From Bacteroidaceae bacterium (GTDB lineage: Bacteria; Bacteroidota; Bacteroidia; Bacteroidales; Bacteroidaceae), in assembly GCA_017509605.1 (NCBI GenBank), contig JAFWPH010000029.1, positions 1-60,836 of the forward strand: a stretch of DNA of 60,836 nt. The letters run 5' to 3'. This document shows positions 52,109 through 60,836 of the stretch, piece after piece. The first letter of the stretch is position 1. The number at the start of each line of letters is the position of its first letter. The translations under genes were made by a program, and so were the position numbers. The notes under the pieces were generated by a model. It searched no databases, was not told the DNA's origin, and saw only the letters and a program-made list of their open reading frames with translations.

Positions 52109-52202
52109 TTATTCTATTCCTTTTGTACATGATATCATCTCATCTTCTTGAGATGTGCAAATTTCTTTACCTCGTCGAACTCCAAAAATCGCGTTTTTTT
52201 CT

Positions 52203-52210
52203 TACCTTTG
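52203..52210 (+). promoter_or_regulatory. -7 box of the HAD phosphatase gene
   Basis: TACCTTTG only 10 bases before the ATG at 52220. Transcripts would be nearly leaderless. Confidence 0.5.
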
Positions 52211-52219
52211 CATCCAGTT

Positions 52220-53008
52220 ATGAATCAGAGATACGCTTTATTCTTCGACATTGACGGCACGCTCGTGAGTTTCAAAACCCACGAGATACCCCCTTCCACC
52301 GTTCTCGCGTTGACACAAGCGAAGGCCAACGGCTCGCGGGTGTATATCGCGACCGGTCGTCCGCCGCTTATCATTACCAATCTCGGAGCCATTGAACATC
52401 TCATCGACGGCTACATCACCACCAACGGTGCACTGTGCTATGTGGGCAACGAACTCGTCAGTTGCCAACCTATTGTCAAGGAGGACGTGATGACCTGTGT
52501 GGAAGACGCGAAAGCGAAGGGATACAGCCTTATTGTCGTCGGTCGTCGCGACGTGGCGGTGCTCGACCCCACGGGCGATGTGGACCGCATTTTCCGCCAG
52601 ATGCTGGCCGTGAAGAATCTTGGTCAGGCCGCGCCATTGGACGACGTGTTGCAGCAGGACATACTGCAACTGACTCCTTTTTTCCCAGCCGAATATGAAT
52701 TGGAATTGATGTCTCGTTTGCCTCAGTGCGTGTCGGGCCGCTGGCATCCGGAATTCACCGACATCACCGCCAACGGGGCCGACAAGGGCAAGGGCATCCT
52801 TGCCATGGCCCGTCACGAAGGTTTCGCCCCAGCCCATACCATAGCCTTTGGCGACGGAGGCAACGATACCACGATGATTCTTCAGGCAGGTGTTGGCATC
52901 GCTATGGGCAATGCCATAGACGACTTGAAACGCCAGGCCGACTACGTCACCGGTTCGGTTGATGAGGATGGCATCATGAATGCCCTCCGACATTTTAAGG
53001 TTATTTGA
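52220..53008 (+). CDS. Cof-type HAD-family phosphatase
   Basis: About 262 residues from ATG 52220 (MNQRYALFFDIDGTLVSF). Motif I is DIDGT, the Cof cap starts around residue 85 (TTNGALCYV), and motif IV is FGDGGNDTTMI with GVGIAMGNA after it. It hydrolyses a phosphate from sugar phosphates, flavin or pyridoxal phosphate; the substrate is not predictable. Its 3' end overlaps the convergent gene at 53001 by 8 bases. Confidence 0.94.
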   Translation: MNQRYALFFDIDGTLVSFKTHEIPPSTVLALTQAKANGSRVYIATGRPPLIITNLGAIEHLIDGYITTNGALCYVGNELVSCQPIVKEDVMTCVEDAKAKGYSLIVVGRRDVAVLDPTGDVDRIFRQMLAVKNLGQAAPLDDVLQQDILQLTPFFPAEYELELMSRLPQCVSGRWHPEFTDITANGADKGKGILAMARHEGFAPAHTIAFGDGGNDTTMILQAGVGIAMGNAIDDLKRQADYVTGSVDEDGIMNALRHFKVI

Positions 53009-54623
53009 TGGTGTCCGCTGGTATTCCCCCCTCTTCAGGGTCCTGGCTATCATCAATGATTATATCCGTCTCTATCCATTCCTCGTTCTGAAGATGGTCG
53101 GAGTGGGTCAACGAACCTACGCATTGACTGACCGTCAGACAACAAGAAAAGACGATGAGGACGGTGTAAAGACGATAGGCTTTACCTGTTTTGCCTTTTC
53201 TGAGCATCCTTGAGCTAAAGAATACAACAGCCATGATGGCAGCCACTATGGCAAAAAGCAACCATGGGGTAATCATGCCGTTGGACACCGTAAAGAGATA
53301 CTCCGACAGTTTCTTACAGCCCCAAAAACCGACCAATGTCACCATCATAGCTGAAAAGACGAGCGTGGGGATAAACCACTTAGGATGCTTGTTCTCACTT
53401 TCATATCCCTCTTTCAAGCGTTGCACATGGCGCATAATCATAGCACTGATGACTCCGACAGAGATGGTCACTGTACCTGTCAACCAATATTTTGCCATCA
53501 TGATGATGCCTGCCAACACCAACATTCCCACCACATACCAACACACCAGCATCATGATTTTGCGGTTTTTCTCTTCCTGCGTCAAAGTCATTTCTTTTTT
53601 TCTGTTTCCAGAATCGTCATGAGGATGATAGCGCTGGGGGAAAACCTTGTCAATAATGCTGTCAAGTTGCTGCTCTTCTTTGTAATCCACAGGATTCTCG
53701 GTAATCGTTGGTTCCGGTTGTTCCAAGGGTGTGAAGTCCTTTACCTCGCCTGCACGACTATGGGGTACCTGCTGCTCACCGGATTGCAGGTTTTGGCGTC
53801 GTTGCCGTTCTTTCTTCATACTCTCTGCGATGAAGGGAGGAATAACCGCGGCTTTGTCCAACAACTCGATGTTTCCCTGATTTGACCAACTAAGGTTGGC
53901 CGCAAACATGGCAAACACCTTCAGCTGTGACACATACTCGTTGAAGCGAGGTAGCCATTGCTGTTTGTAAAGGCTCGAATTGTCGAGGAGGCAGCCCAGC
54001 AGGTTGTAATCAAAGAGTCCGCCGTTGTGAAGGATGTGCAGCTCGTTGACTCTTGCTCCTACCATAAGCCGTGTTGTATTCAGCCTTTGTTCCCAATTGC
54101 CCGTAGTGAGTCTTGCCCGCTTCACCACCGACAGCAGGTTGTCGATGGATTGTATCAGTTGTTCTGCATTATAGTGGAAGAAAGGTGTAGGGTTGAAAAC
54201 GAAAGTGTCAGACTTCTTCACCAGCCGATACTTACCCGTATCAGGGTCGATGTCGATATAAAAGTGTTCTTCGTGCGGCTCATATTGCGTCTCCACTTTG
54301 AGATCCTCATCATCGTCGTATTCATCGTCCCATTCATAGGGCTTTTCCTGTAGTTCGCCATTGACATATTGACGGGTGATGGAACAGTTCCTGATGATGA
54401 TGACCTCACGTTTCAGTGTGTCACTGTCGTATGGCTGGGAGAAGTCCTCTGAGGGGAAGAGCAGGTGATGCCCAAAAGTGGCGTCCACTTTCAGTTTGGT
54501 CCATTCTTCCTCCAGCATATCGGGAGGTATGCTGCCGATTTTGTGCTCAAGGAAAGACTTCAGCATATAATAGACTGGTCGGTTGATGTCGCTCAACGGT
54601 ATGGGGTAAAGTTCGTAGTCCAT
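53001..54623 (-). CDS. Membrane protein of unknown function (540 aa)
   Basis: 540 residues. The first ~350 are soluble, with an acidic loop (EWDDEYDDDEDLK), a helical region and a Glu/Gln/Pro-rich linker. The last ~170 have four membrane helices (IMMLVCWYVVGMLVLAGIIMM, WFIPTLVFSAMMVTLVGFW, ITPWLLFAIVAAIMAVVFF, YTVLIVFSCCLTVSQCV). No family recognised. It is 138 bases downstream of another unknown protein gene on the same strand and probably co-transcribed with it. The 3' end overlaps the HAD gene. Confidence 0.65.
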   Translation of the reverse strand: MDYELYPIPLSDINRPVYYMLKSFLEHKIGSIPPDMLEEEWTKLKVDATFGHHLLFPSEDFSQPYDSDTLKREVIIIRNCSITRQYVNGELQEKPYEWDDEYDDDEDLKVETQYEPHEEHFYIDIDPDTGKYRLVKKSDTFVFNPTPFFHYNAEQLIQSIDNLLSVVKRARLTTGNWEQRLNTTRLMVGARVNELHILHNGGLFDYNLLGCLLDNSSLYKQQWLPRFNEYVSQLKVFAMFAANLSWSNQGNIELLDKAAVIPPFIAESMKKERQRRQNLQSGEQQVPHSRAGEVKDFTPLEQPEPTITENPVDYKEEQQLDSIIDKVFPQRYHPHDDSGNRKKEMTLTQEEKNRKIMMLVCWYVVGMLVLAGIIMMAKYWLTGTVTISVGVISAMIMRHVQRLKEGYESENKHPKWFIPTLVFSAMMVTLVGFWGCKKLSEYLFTVSNGMITPWLLFAIVAAIMAVVFFSSRMLRKGKTGKAYRLYTVLIVFSCCLTVSQCVGSLTHSDHLQNEEWIETDIIIDDSQDPEEGGIPADTIK

Positions 54624-54761
54624 CGTCTTCTCCTTTTAGGGAATAATCTACTCCCGAATTATCGAATTAAAGAATTACTCTGTCATATGGTTGATGACTG
54701 CAACATTTCCTTTTTTCTGAATCATTGAGAATTAATGAATGATGATGAGGTAGCTTTATGG

Positions 54762-55535
54762 CTAACCATAATTCACCGCATATATCACCGCATGTTGTCG
54801 TTCGATGTAAAGTTGATGATTCAGTAGTTTCGTCTCTTCCAAGTCGATGGCGGGAGTGTCGTACCAAGAGCCTATTCCGCCGCCCGTCTGACTTAATGAC
54901 ACCGCTTCCAGTAGGTCGCCATCTTTGGCCTCAGACGCGGCACGGCGGAAGTAATTGCCCCAGCCCCTTGTAGGAGTGTTGGCATCGGCGATGATCGCCA
55001 GATGCCGTAGAACGCGTTCCAGTTGCAATCTGTTGTCGCTGATTTCTGGTTTTTGATACCCAGTGTCCAACAATCCCTTCTCTGTCAGATAAGGTTTGTC
55101 TTCTTCGTCGATGTCTATCGTGGTGTAACGTTTCTCACCGTTGTTGTACCAACAGATGATGCCGACTATGTCGTCGGTTTGTAGGGGACCTTTCGCCCAG
55201 TCGCCGTTTACGAAGAACACATCGGTAAGTCCCGCTGCCAATTGTTTCTCGAACCACTTGCGACTGTCGTTGTCGGTATAAGGTTTTCCGTTATGGAGGG
55301 TTCCCCGTATCGCCTTGGTTATGGCAATCAACCAGCTGGTCTGTTCTCTCTGGACAGTTCTACGCTTGTCTTCCTTCGACGTGTTAGCCTCGCGCCACAG
55401 TTCCTGCATACGGTGATAGGCCTTGATGTGTGCCTTTCCGTCCGCCCCAGATTCCCTGGCGTTGAAGGGCTCATAGCGCATAGGGTCGTCGTTGACCGCA
55501 TACCACGGCTTCAGTATGATCGTGTCGTCACTCAT
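54762..55535 (-). CDS. Soluble protein of unknown function (257 aa)
   Basis: 257 residues, cytoplasmic, with no signal or membrane segment. It has a Trp-rich sequence (SWLIAITKAIRG, SRKWFEKQLA, GIICWYNNGEKRY, TPTRGWGNYFRRA) but no family I recognise. TATTTTTG at 55669-55676 (minus) may be its -7 box. The pair with the 540-residue membrane protein looks like a two-gene operon. Confidence 0.6.
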   Translation of the reverse strand: MSDDTIILKPWYAVNDDPMRYEPFNARESGADGKAHIKAYHRMQELWREANTSKEDKRRTVQREQTSWLIAITKAIRGTLHNGKPYTDNDSRKWFEKQLAAGLTDVFFVNGDWAKGPLQTDDIVGIICWYNNGEKRYTTIDIDEEDKPYLTEKGLLDTGYQKPEISDNRLQLERVLRHLAIIADANTPTRGWGNYFRRAASEAKDGDLLEAVSLSQTGGGIGSWYDTPAIDLEETKLLNHQLYIERQHAVIYAVNYG

Positions 55536-55716
55536 ATGATTATTCTTGTTGATTGTCGTTCACTTTCAGTATCACACACCTCACATTCTCGACATCGCCT
55601 CAGTAGATGATGAAGAATCTTGACATGATTTGTTGTAAGGGTAGGAATGTCTGTAGTCTTGACAACTGCAAAAATAGTGGTTTTTTTGTATTTCCGACGA
55701 ATTCCCCTTAATAATT

Positions 55717-58700
55717 TTATAGTGTTTCTAAGAATTCTATCTCTACGATGCGGAGCTCGTTCTTGGTATCGCCACCCTGTTTGGCTTTGAAGAGGTCGAG
55801 TTCTCCTGCTGCGGGTTCAGTGACTTCGACAATACCGCCAAAGGCATCTTCATCTTTTCCTGCACCCTTCAAACGGACAGTAATCTCGTCGGTTGTTATT
55901 CGTTGGATGGGTTTCAGATGGACATAACCAAGGCTACGCTCTGTTTCACCGCTCCAAATGAGGGTCTTGCCGGCATAAATCTCAAGGGGGTAACTACGCA
56001 AACGCCAGCCTGTGAGCTTCATGCAGATGTCATCGACAACACTCTCGCGCTCCAGTTTGTAGGTAATCCAAGCCGTGGAGAGACGACCATCGTTCTTCCA
56101 TTCCGAGAGTTCGTTGTCGTCGAAACTGCGGGAAGCATGGTCTGAGTCATAACCCGCCTTGGCTGAAACTATCTTCACCCCGCTTGCCAATTCTGTATAG
56201 GAAGGGGTAAGGGGAGTCTCCCCACGTACCAAACTACCCTTCAACGAGAGTTGTGGAAGGAGATCATCTCTTTTCACTCTGTTCGTTTTCACTTTGATCT
56301 CAGCCTTCGTCAGTCCTTCGGCTTGGGCTGTAAGACGAATAACACCTGCCTTGGTGGTTGTGCGGACCAAGACGCGGTTCACACCACATTCCACGGGGAG
56401 AGATGTCGCACCCACATAGTTGTCAGAGATGTTCTTTGTGGCAGCCGCATCGAGGAGTCCTTCAGGACGATTGTCGTCGGGCCGTTGGAGCGACTGGTTG
56501 TTGCGGACGGCAATACCTCCTACCCATTGCGCCTCGCCCTTCAACTCGAAATTGACCATCCGGTCGTCGAGTGGACAACGCCTGCCCTGCTTATCCAGCA
56601 CCTCCACCTGAAACAGCACCATATCTGCACCATCAGCCTTCGTGCCCTCAGGGTTCTCGATTGCCGTGAGTTTCAACTGATAAGGTTCACCTGCTGTTTC
56701 AAGTTTGTAACGACTGCCGTCGGAAGCAACGGCTTCAAGGGTCCCAGGTTCAAAAGGAACATTCTCGAAAGTGAAAAGGTAACGGTAACGCTGTTTGCCC
56801 TTGCCCAACGAACGTCCATTCAGGAACAGTTCCACCGCATCGGCAGTGGAAACTACATACACAGGTTTGACAACAGACGCATCATAGTTCCAATGACCGA
56901 TGATATAGGTTTTCGGCATCTCTGGTTCTACCCATCCATTCCACATCACCTGATGCACGAAGAAAGCATCTTTTGGAATACGCATGGCATCGGTGACGCC
57001 ACTTGTGCGGTAGTTCGACTCACCTCGGTGGTGGGTATTGGTATCAGAGAACACAATCTTCACACCACCCGATGAAACGCGTGTGCCTGTACCTGGACGC
57101 TCACGCCAGTAGTCATACCAGCGACGAACCATCTCGACAGCAAACTGGTCCATATTGTGATTGTAGTCAGGTGCGGGCTGATTGCGATATAGCGGTCCGT
57201 CGCCCTCCTTGTGGTAGGGATAACTCCATTCGTCCCAGTACTTGCGCAAACCCTCGTCACGACAGTATTCCATCGCCCACATAGGGTGCTTCTTTGACTT
57301 GTTGATATAGAGCATCTCGCCACCATACTCCGACTCGTCGATGTCGAGCATCTCGCGACTGCCGACAGCGCGTCCTCCGTGAGGGTCGTACTGGTCGCGG
57401 ATGGCCTTCATTTCCATGATATGGTCACGGCTGACACTCTCGTTCCCACTCTCGTAAAAGAGGATGCTTGGGTTGTTGCGGTTGTAGATGATGGCATCGC
57501 GCATCAGGGCCTTCCGTTGCTCCCAACGTGCACCATCCACATCCTTCTCCGCGTCACCGGCGGGCATGGCCTGAGGCAGTCCTACGCGGTCGCACGACTC
57601 GATGTCCTGTTTCCAGGGGGTGACGTGCATCCACCGCACCATGTTGGCACCCGACTCCACCATCAATCCATTGGAGTAGTCGCTGAGCCAGGCGGGAACA
57701 CTCAACCCTACTCCAGGCCATTCATTGGAAGTACGCTGGGCATAGCCGTGCACCATCAGCACACGGTCGTTGAGCCATATCTTGCCATCCTTGAACTCTG
57801 TCTTGCGAAAACCTGTGCGAGTAATCACTTGGTCAAAAGACTCATCATTTTCCTCCAGTGAAGTCTCGACAGTGTAGAGGTAGCCATATCCCCATGACCA
57901 CAGGTGCAAATCACCTGACGTCGTGTTGGCGGCATGCAGTGTGGTGGTCTCGCCAGGTTGCAGGGTGACGACTTCTGACTCAGTGTAGAATTGCATCTTG
58001 CCTTCACGGTCGCGCAAGCACATCGTCATGCGGAAGGTACGAGGCTTGCTGTCATCGTTCTTCACCTGGCTTTCGGCATGGATTGTCGCCACACGCTTGT
58101 TCAAATGACGAGGCCATGAATAACCAAAGTCTGTGGCATAGACGTAGGTACCTGTCGTGCCGAGATTCGAATAAAGCGGCAATGTCTGGTAGAGTTTGTC
58201 AGTGATGTGCAGATAGACGTTCTTAGGGATGCCACCATAGTTGGCATTGAAATTGCGGTCGTTCCACTGGTAGCGGCTGTCGTACTCGCGGGAACGGTAT
58301 GTCCAACTGTTGTCGCAACGCACAGCCAGCACATTCTCACCCTCCTTGATGTATGGAGTCAAGTCGAAGCCACAGGCCATCACACCATTCTCGCTGAAGC
58401 CTAAGTGATGGCCGTTCAGGTAGAAGTCTGCCCCTTGGCGCACACCTTCAAACTCTATGAACACTTTGCCTTGCAAGTCTTCGTTGGGCAATTTGAAGTG
58501 CTTGCGATACCAACTGATGGTGTCGGTCAGATCGACGATGTCCTTGCGGAAGGCCTCGTCACCGTTAAAGGCGTATGGCAGCGTCACCCGTTTCCATTGG
58601 CTGTCGTTGTAAGTGGACTTGGTGGCTTCTGGCTCATCGCCTACGCACAACAGCCAATCAGCGTTGAAATTGAGTTTCTTGCGCTCCACAGCTCCAGCAT

Positions 58701-58758
58701 CCAATGCCAGGACCAATGCCAGCATGGCAACGAATACAGTCTTTACCGGTCTCATCAT
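55717..58758 (-). CDS. GH2 glycoside hydrolase with C-terminal discoidin-like domain
   Basis: 1013 residues with a signal peptide ending near DAGA (start at 58758 or 58755). GH2 layout: jelly-roll (FNADWLLCVGDEPEA, NAYGGI-type GGIPKNVYLH), Ig-like domain, TIM barrel with VHGYAQRTSNEW, NNPSILFYESGNESVS (acid/base Glu after Asn) and MWAMEYCRDEG (candidate nucleophile Glu). A GH2-associated Ig-like domain near residue 640 follows (DUF4982-like: YVVSTADAVELFLNGRSLG). The last ~160 residues resemble an F5/8 discoidin domain (SFDDNELSEWKNDG). Likely a beta-galactosidase or related exo-enzyme. It is 8 bases after the surface-protein gene. Confidence 0.9.
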   Translation of the reverse strand: MMRPVKTVFVAMLALVLALDAGAVERKKLNFNADWLLCVGDEPEATKSTYNDSQWKRVTLPYAFNGDEAFRKDIVDLTDTISWYRKHFKLPNEDLQGKVFIEFEGVRQGADFYLNGHHLGFSENGVMACGFDLTPYIKEGENVLAVRCDNSWTYRSREYDSRYQWNDRNFNANYGGIPKNVYLHITDKLYQTLPLYSNLGTTGTYVYATDFGYSWPRHLNKRVATIHAESQVKNDDSKPRTFRMTMCLRDREGKMQFYTESEVVTLQPGETTTLHAANTTSGDLHLWSWGYGYLYTVETSLEENDESFDQVITRTGFRKTEFKDGKIWLNDRVLMVHGYAQRTSNEWPGVGLSVPAWLSDYSNGLMVESGANMVRWMHVTPWKQDIESCDRVGLPQAMPAGDAEKDVDGARWEQRKALMRDAIIYNRNNPSILFYESGNESVSRDHIMEMKAIRDQYDPHGGRAVGSREMLDIDESEYGGEMLYINKSKKHPMWAMEYCRDEGLRKYWDEWSYPYHKEGDGPLYRNQPAPDYNHNMDQFAVEMVRRWYDYWRERPGTGTRVSSGGVKIVFSDTNTHHRGESNYRTSGVTDAMRIPKDAFFVHQVMWNGWVEPEMPKTYIIGHWNYDASVVKPVYVVSTADAVELFLNGRSLGKGKQRYRYLFTFENVPFEPGTLEAVASDGSRYKLETAGEPYQLKLTAIENPEGTKADGADMVLFQVEVLDKQGRRCPLDDRMVNFELKGEAQWVGGIAVRNNQSLQRPDDNRPEGLLDAAATKNISDNYVGATSLPVECGVNRVLVRTTTKAGVIRLTAQAEGLTKAEIKVKTNRVKRDDLLPQLSLKGSLVRGETPLTPSYTELASGVKIVSAKAGYDSDHASRSFDDNELSEWKNDGRLSTAWITYKLERESVVDDICMKLTGWRLRSYPLEIYAGKTLIWSGETERSLGYVHLKPIQRITTDEITVRLKGAGKDEDAFGGIVEVTEPAAGELDLFKAKQGGDTKNELRIVEIEFLETL

Positions 58759-58765
58759 GATGCTT

Positions 58766-60836
58766 TTATTTTACGAGATACTTTTTACCGTTGATGATAT
58801 AAATTCCTTTCTTAAGATTTACTGCAGACAGTTTTCTGCCGTTAAGGTCATAAACATCCTTGTCCCTCAACTCTTCTTCCGTAATCTCCTCAATGCCTGT
58901 CGGATCTGCCACCACTCGGAGGATACCATCGGAAGCCAGTGCGCTGTAGTCCCAGAGATAGCCTTCCATAGGTACTGCGGGCTCAAAGGTCGGAGTTCCC
59001 GTGAGAGTAATGGTACCTGTTCCTGTAAAGACCTTGTAGTCGGTGTCTGTAGCCCAATCATCAGAAAGGCGTTCCATGCGGAATAAAGGATTGTTGAGGG
59101 TAACTTTTCCTGCCACCTTGAAATCATCCACACTGCGGGCACTGCGACCGCGCACACGGATGGTTCCACCATTTTGCACATTGAGATTGCCAGTGATGTT
59201 GAGTGTGCCTACAGTTATGCTGTTGGCCTTTCCTGCCCCGATTGTACCTCCCTTGTTGACCGTAACATTGGCGGTTGTACCTGTTCCCACCACCATTCCT
59301 CCATTGGCGGCAGTCACCAAAGCCGACGTGGTGGATGTGTTGTTATCAAGGCTGACTGCACCCTCATAGACGTTGATTTTACCTGTACTTTGCCCTGTAA
59401 GCGAAAGTGTTCCCTCCCCGTATTTGTTCAAGGTGGCGTTCTGTCCGATGATGCCCGCGAATGTGGTGTTCGTTCCGAGGTAACCGACATTCCATGTGCT
59501 TGTTCCGAGTTGGGCATCAGCGGCAGTGCTGCTGAGCGCACCAATCTTGTGTGTCAGACTCGTTTCCGATGCGCTCTGACTTTTCACACCCACTGCGTAA
59601 ACTCCTTCTCCAAGCATGAAAGTACCCTTCTGCATGTTCATGCCCGAAGTCAGTCGGAATTGTCCGCCAGTGGGATTCAAGGTTCCCTCGAAGTTGGTGA
59701 GATTGGTCTCAAAGTCTCCGCGTACATATGGGAAACTGATTTTCACAGTGCCTTCACCAGAGAGCGAACCTTGCACCTTGCAACGTTGTCCTGTACTGAT
59801 AGTGAGCGTCTTCCCTTTCTGCACGGTAATGGCGTTGTTGAGGGCTGGTACAGCACTGGTGGAGTTGTTGTTGAACACCCTGATAGTGGCATTTCCAGTT
59901 ACGTCTATCTTGGAGCCAGCCTTTCCTAAAGTGGCGTTCCATGCACCCTGTGAGAGCGTACCGCCTTCAAGGACTGTTCCTGCATATCCGTTGTTGCCAC
60001 CGTAGTTCAAGTTCAGTTGGCCAGCCCCCTTCTTCACCAACACACCCTTTCCTGTCAGTGCTGACTGCAACGTAGTTGTGCTATTGGCAGGTATGTTTAT
60101 GGCAGCTGAGTCTGTCAGCACCACACTGCGGTCGGATGCCGCATTGGTGTGGTTCACATTCAGGGTAGCCTTTCCTATCTCTATGGTAGTTCCAGCACCG
60201 AAACAACTCTCAACACCTTTGTTCTCCAGATTCTTCACAGTCACTGTACCACGGTTTAGAATGGTCTTTCCTGTATAGTCGCTCTTAGTGGCATTGAGCA
60301 CCAATGTTCCTGCACCGTCCATCACCAAATCGCCCTTGCCACTGAAGCCACCATCGCCATTGAAGGTGTATTTGCCACTGTCATGTGTGAAGCGCACGCC
60401 GCCTGTCACCATCTTGTCGGTCAGGTTCACAGTACGTTGTGCAGCTTCCTCGGGGAAGATGATTTCATCGTTGGTCACAAAAGCCACAGCTATGTCGTTC
60501 AAGGAGAAATTGGCTGTCTGATAGTCCCAGTTGCTATTTTCCGCACCAGTCCAAAGTACATCTTTGGCAGGTTCACGCATGTCGCGAATCACAAGCACAA
60601 TCTGCTTTTCGCGCACTTCTACCACATAGTTCAGCCCCACCAGACCACGCACTTGGATGTTTTTCGCATCGGCGGAAAGTGTACCTGTGCATTCCATCAT
60701 CACATATTCACCAGCCAAGGGCTTTGTCTCTGCAAGAACAATGGTCAAAGTGTTCGTTTTGTTCAGGGAAAGGTTTCCATTGACCTGAACAAGGTCGCAT
60801 TTTACCTCACCCTCCGTCTGCAGGTTCAATTCCACA
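58766..60836 (-). CDS. Surface protein of autotransporter-type beta-strand repeats, 5' end cut
   Basis: At least 689 residues; the start lies beyond the window. The sequence is a series of passenger-associated repeats: GDLVMDGAGTLVLNATKSDYTGKTILNRGTV, GVLVKKGAGQLNLNYGGNNGYAGTVLEGGTL, ATLNKYGEGTLSLTG. These fold into a beta-helix. It ends with DLNGRKLSAVNLKKGIYIINGKKYLVK-type tail, so secretion is likely through the tail-dependent route rather than an autotransporter barrel. It precedes the GH2 gene by 8 bases, suggesting a joint surface function. Confidence 0.82.
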   Translation of the reverse strand, partial: VELNLQTEGEVKCDLVQVNGNLSLNKTNTLTIVLAETKPLAGEYVMMECTGTLSADAKNIQVRGLVGLNYVVEVREKQIVLVIRDMREPAKDVLWTGAENSNWDYQTANFSLNDIAVAFVTNDEIIFPEEAAQRTVNLTDKMVTGGVRFTHDSGKYTFNGDGGFSGKGDLVMDGAGTLVLNATKSDYTGKTILNRGTVTVKNLENKGVESCFGAGTTIEIGKATLNVNHTNAASDRSVVLTDSAAINIPANSTTTLQSALTGKGVLVKKGAGQLNLNYGGNNGYAGTVLEGGTLSQGAWNATLGKAGSKIDVTGNATIRVFNNNSTSAVPALNNAITVQKGKTLTISTGQRCKVQGSLSGEGTVKISFPYVRGDFETNLTNFEGTLNPTGGQFRLTSGMNMQKGTFMLGEGVYAVGVKSQSASETSLTHKIGALSSTAADAQLGTSTWNVGYLGTNTTFAGIIGQNATLNKYGEGTLSLTGQSTGKINVYEGAVSLDNNTSTTSALVTAANGGMVVGTGTTANVTVNKGGTIGAGKANSITVGTLNITGNLNVQNGGTIRVRGRSARSVDDFKVAGKVTLNNPLFRMERLSDDWATDTDYKVFTGTGTITLTGTPTFEPAVPMEGYLWDYSALASDGILRVVADPTGIEEITEEELRDKDVYDLNGRKLSAVNLKKGIYIINGKKYLVK

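Noticed and set aside
56251..57075. 274-codon plus-strand frame
   Set aside because: It is antisense to the GH2 gene, which has a signal peptide, catalytic motifs and full-length domains.

Overview
This window is chromosomal DNA of a Bacteroidales bacterium, most likely a Prevotella/Segatella/Xylanibacter-type gut or rumen species. Several things point there: promoters of the Bacteroidetes form (TTTG, 19-21 bases, TAnnTTTG), a V-type ATPase operon containing DUF2764, secreted proteins ending in a short 'GxYIxNGKKxLVK'-like tail, small Bacteroidetes-type proteins, and modular xylan-degrading enzymes. No genome comparison was possible, so the genus is an inference.

Layout. 1-93 is the 3' end of a 5S rRNA with its terminator. 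334-5896 is a plus-strand carbohydrate operon: alpha/beta-hydrolase, type-B carboxylesterase lipoprotein, and a GH8-GH97 fusion. 6050-10214 holds a polytopic membrane protein, a secreted tail-bearing protein, msrA and tRNA-Arg(TCT). 10756-19243 holds a 68-residue peptide gene, an RDD protein read leftward from interlocked divergent promoters, and the plus-strand group spoIIM-like, membrane protein, DUF4129, DUF4350, MoxR ATPase, DUF58, nuclease/phosphatase. 19332-23492 (minus) holds alkD-like, HD hydrolase and a GH43-CBM6-CE1 enzyme, with 81-bp tandem repeats in front of alkD.

23853-27808 (minus) is the most unusual region. It is visibly more AT-rich than its neighbours and encodes a lasso-peptide-like RiPP operon: a membrane coiled-coil protein, a 66-residue protein, a 52-residue candidate precursor, a hairpin, a B2-type leader peptidase, an asparagine-synthetase-like cyclase and an ATP-grasp ligase. 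The last three genes are joined by 4-base ATGA overlaps. The candidate precursor ends in GGRPVIN and has no acidic acceptor residue after the predicted cleavage site, so the product should not be a classical lasso peptide.

28057-31406 holds a membrane-bound HTH regulator, tRNA-Leu(TAA), a cyclophilin lipoprotein and an M16 peptidase. 31542-39472 is the V-ATPase operon E-DUF2764-A-B-D-I-K, whose K subunit carries a Na+-type ligand set. 39635-43448 has two secreted tail proteins and a relic of a third. 43449-50686 has a VanX-type dipeptidase, a protein with an acidic linker, a WG-repeat protein, two FISUMP-domain paralogs with a truncated copy between them, and a DUF3298-like lipoprotein. 50782-55535 has a GH3 relic abutting a serine hydrolase, a HAD phosphatase and two unknown proteins. 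55717 to the end is a GH2 enzyme preceded by a large surface protein of beta-strand repeats cut by the window edge.

The esterases, GH8, GH43, CE1 and GH97 modules together suggest a life on acetylated, feruloylated arabinoxylan.
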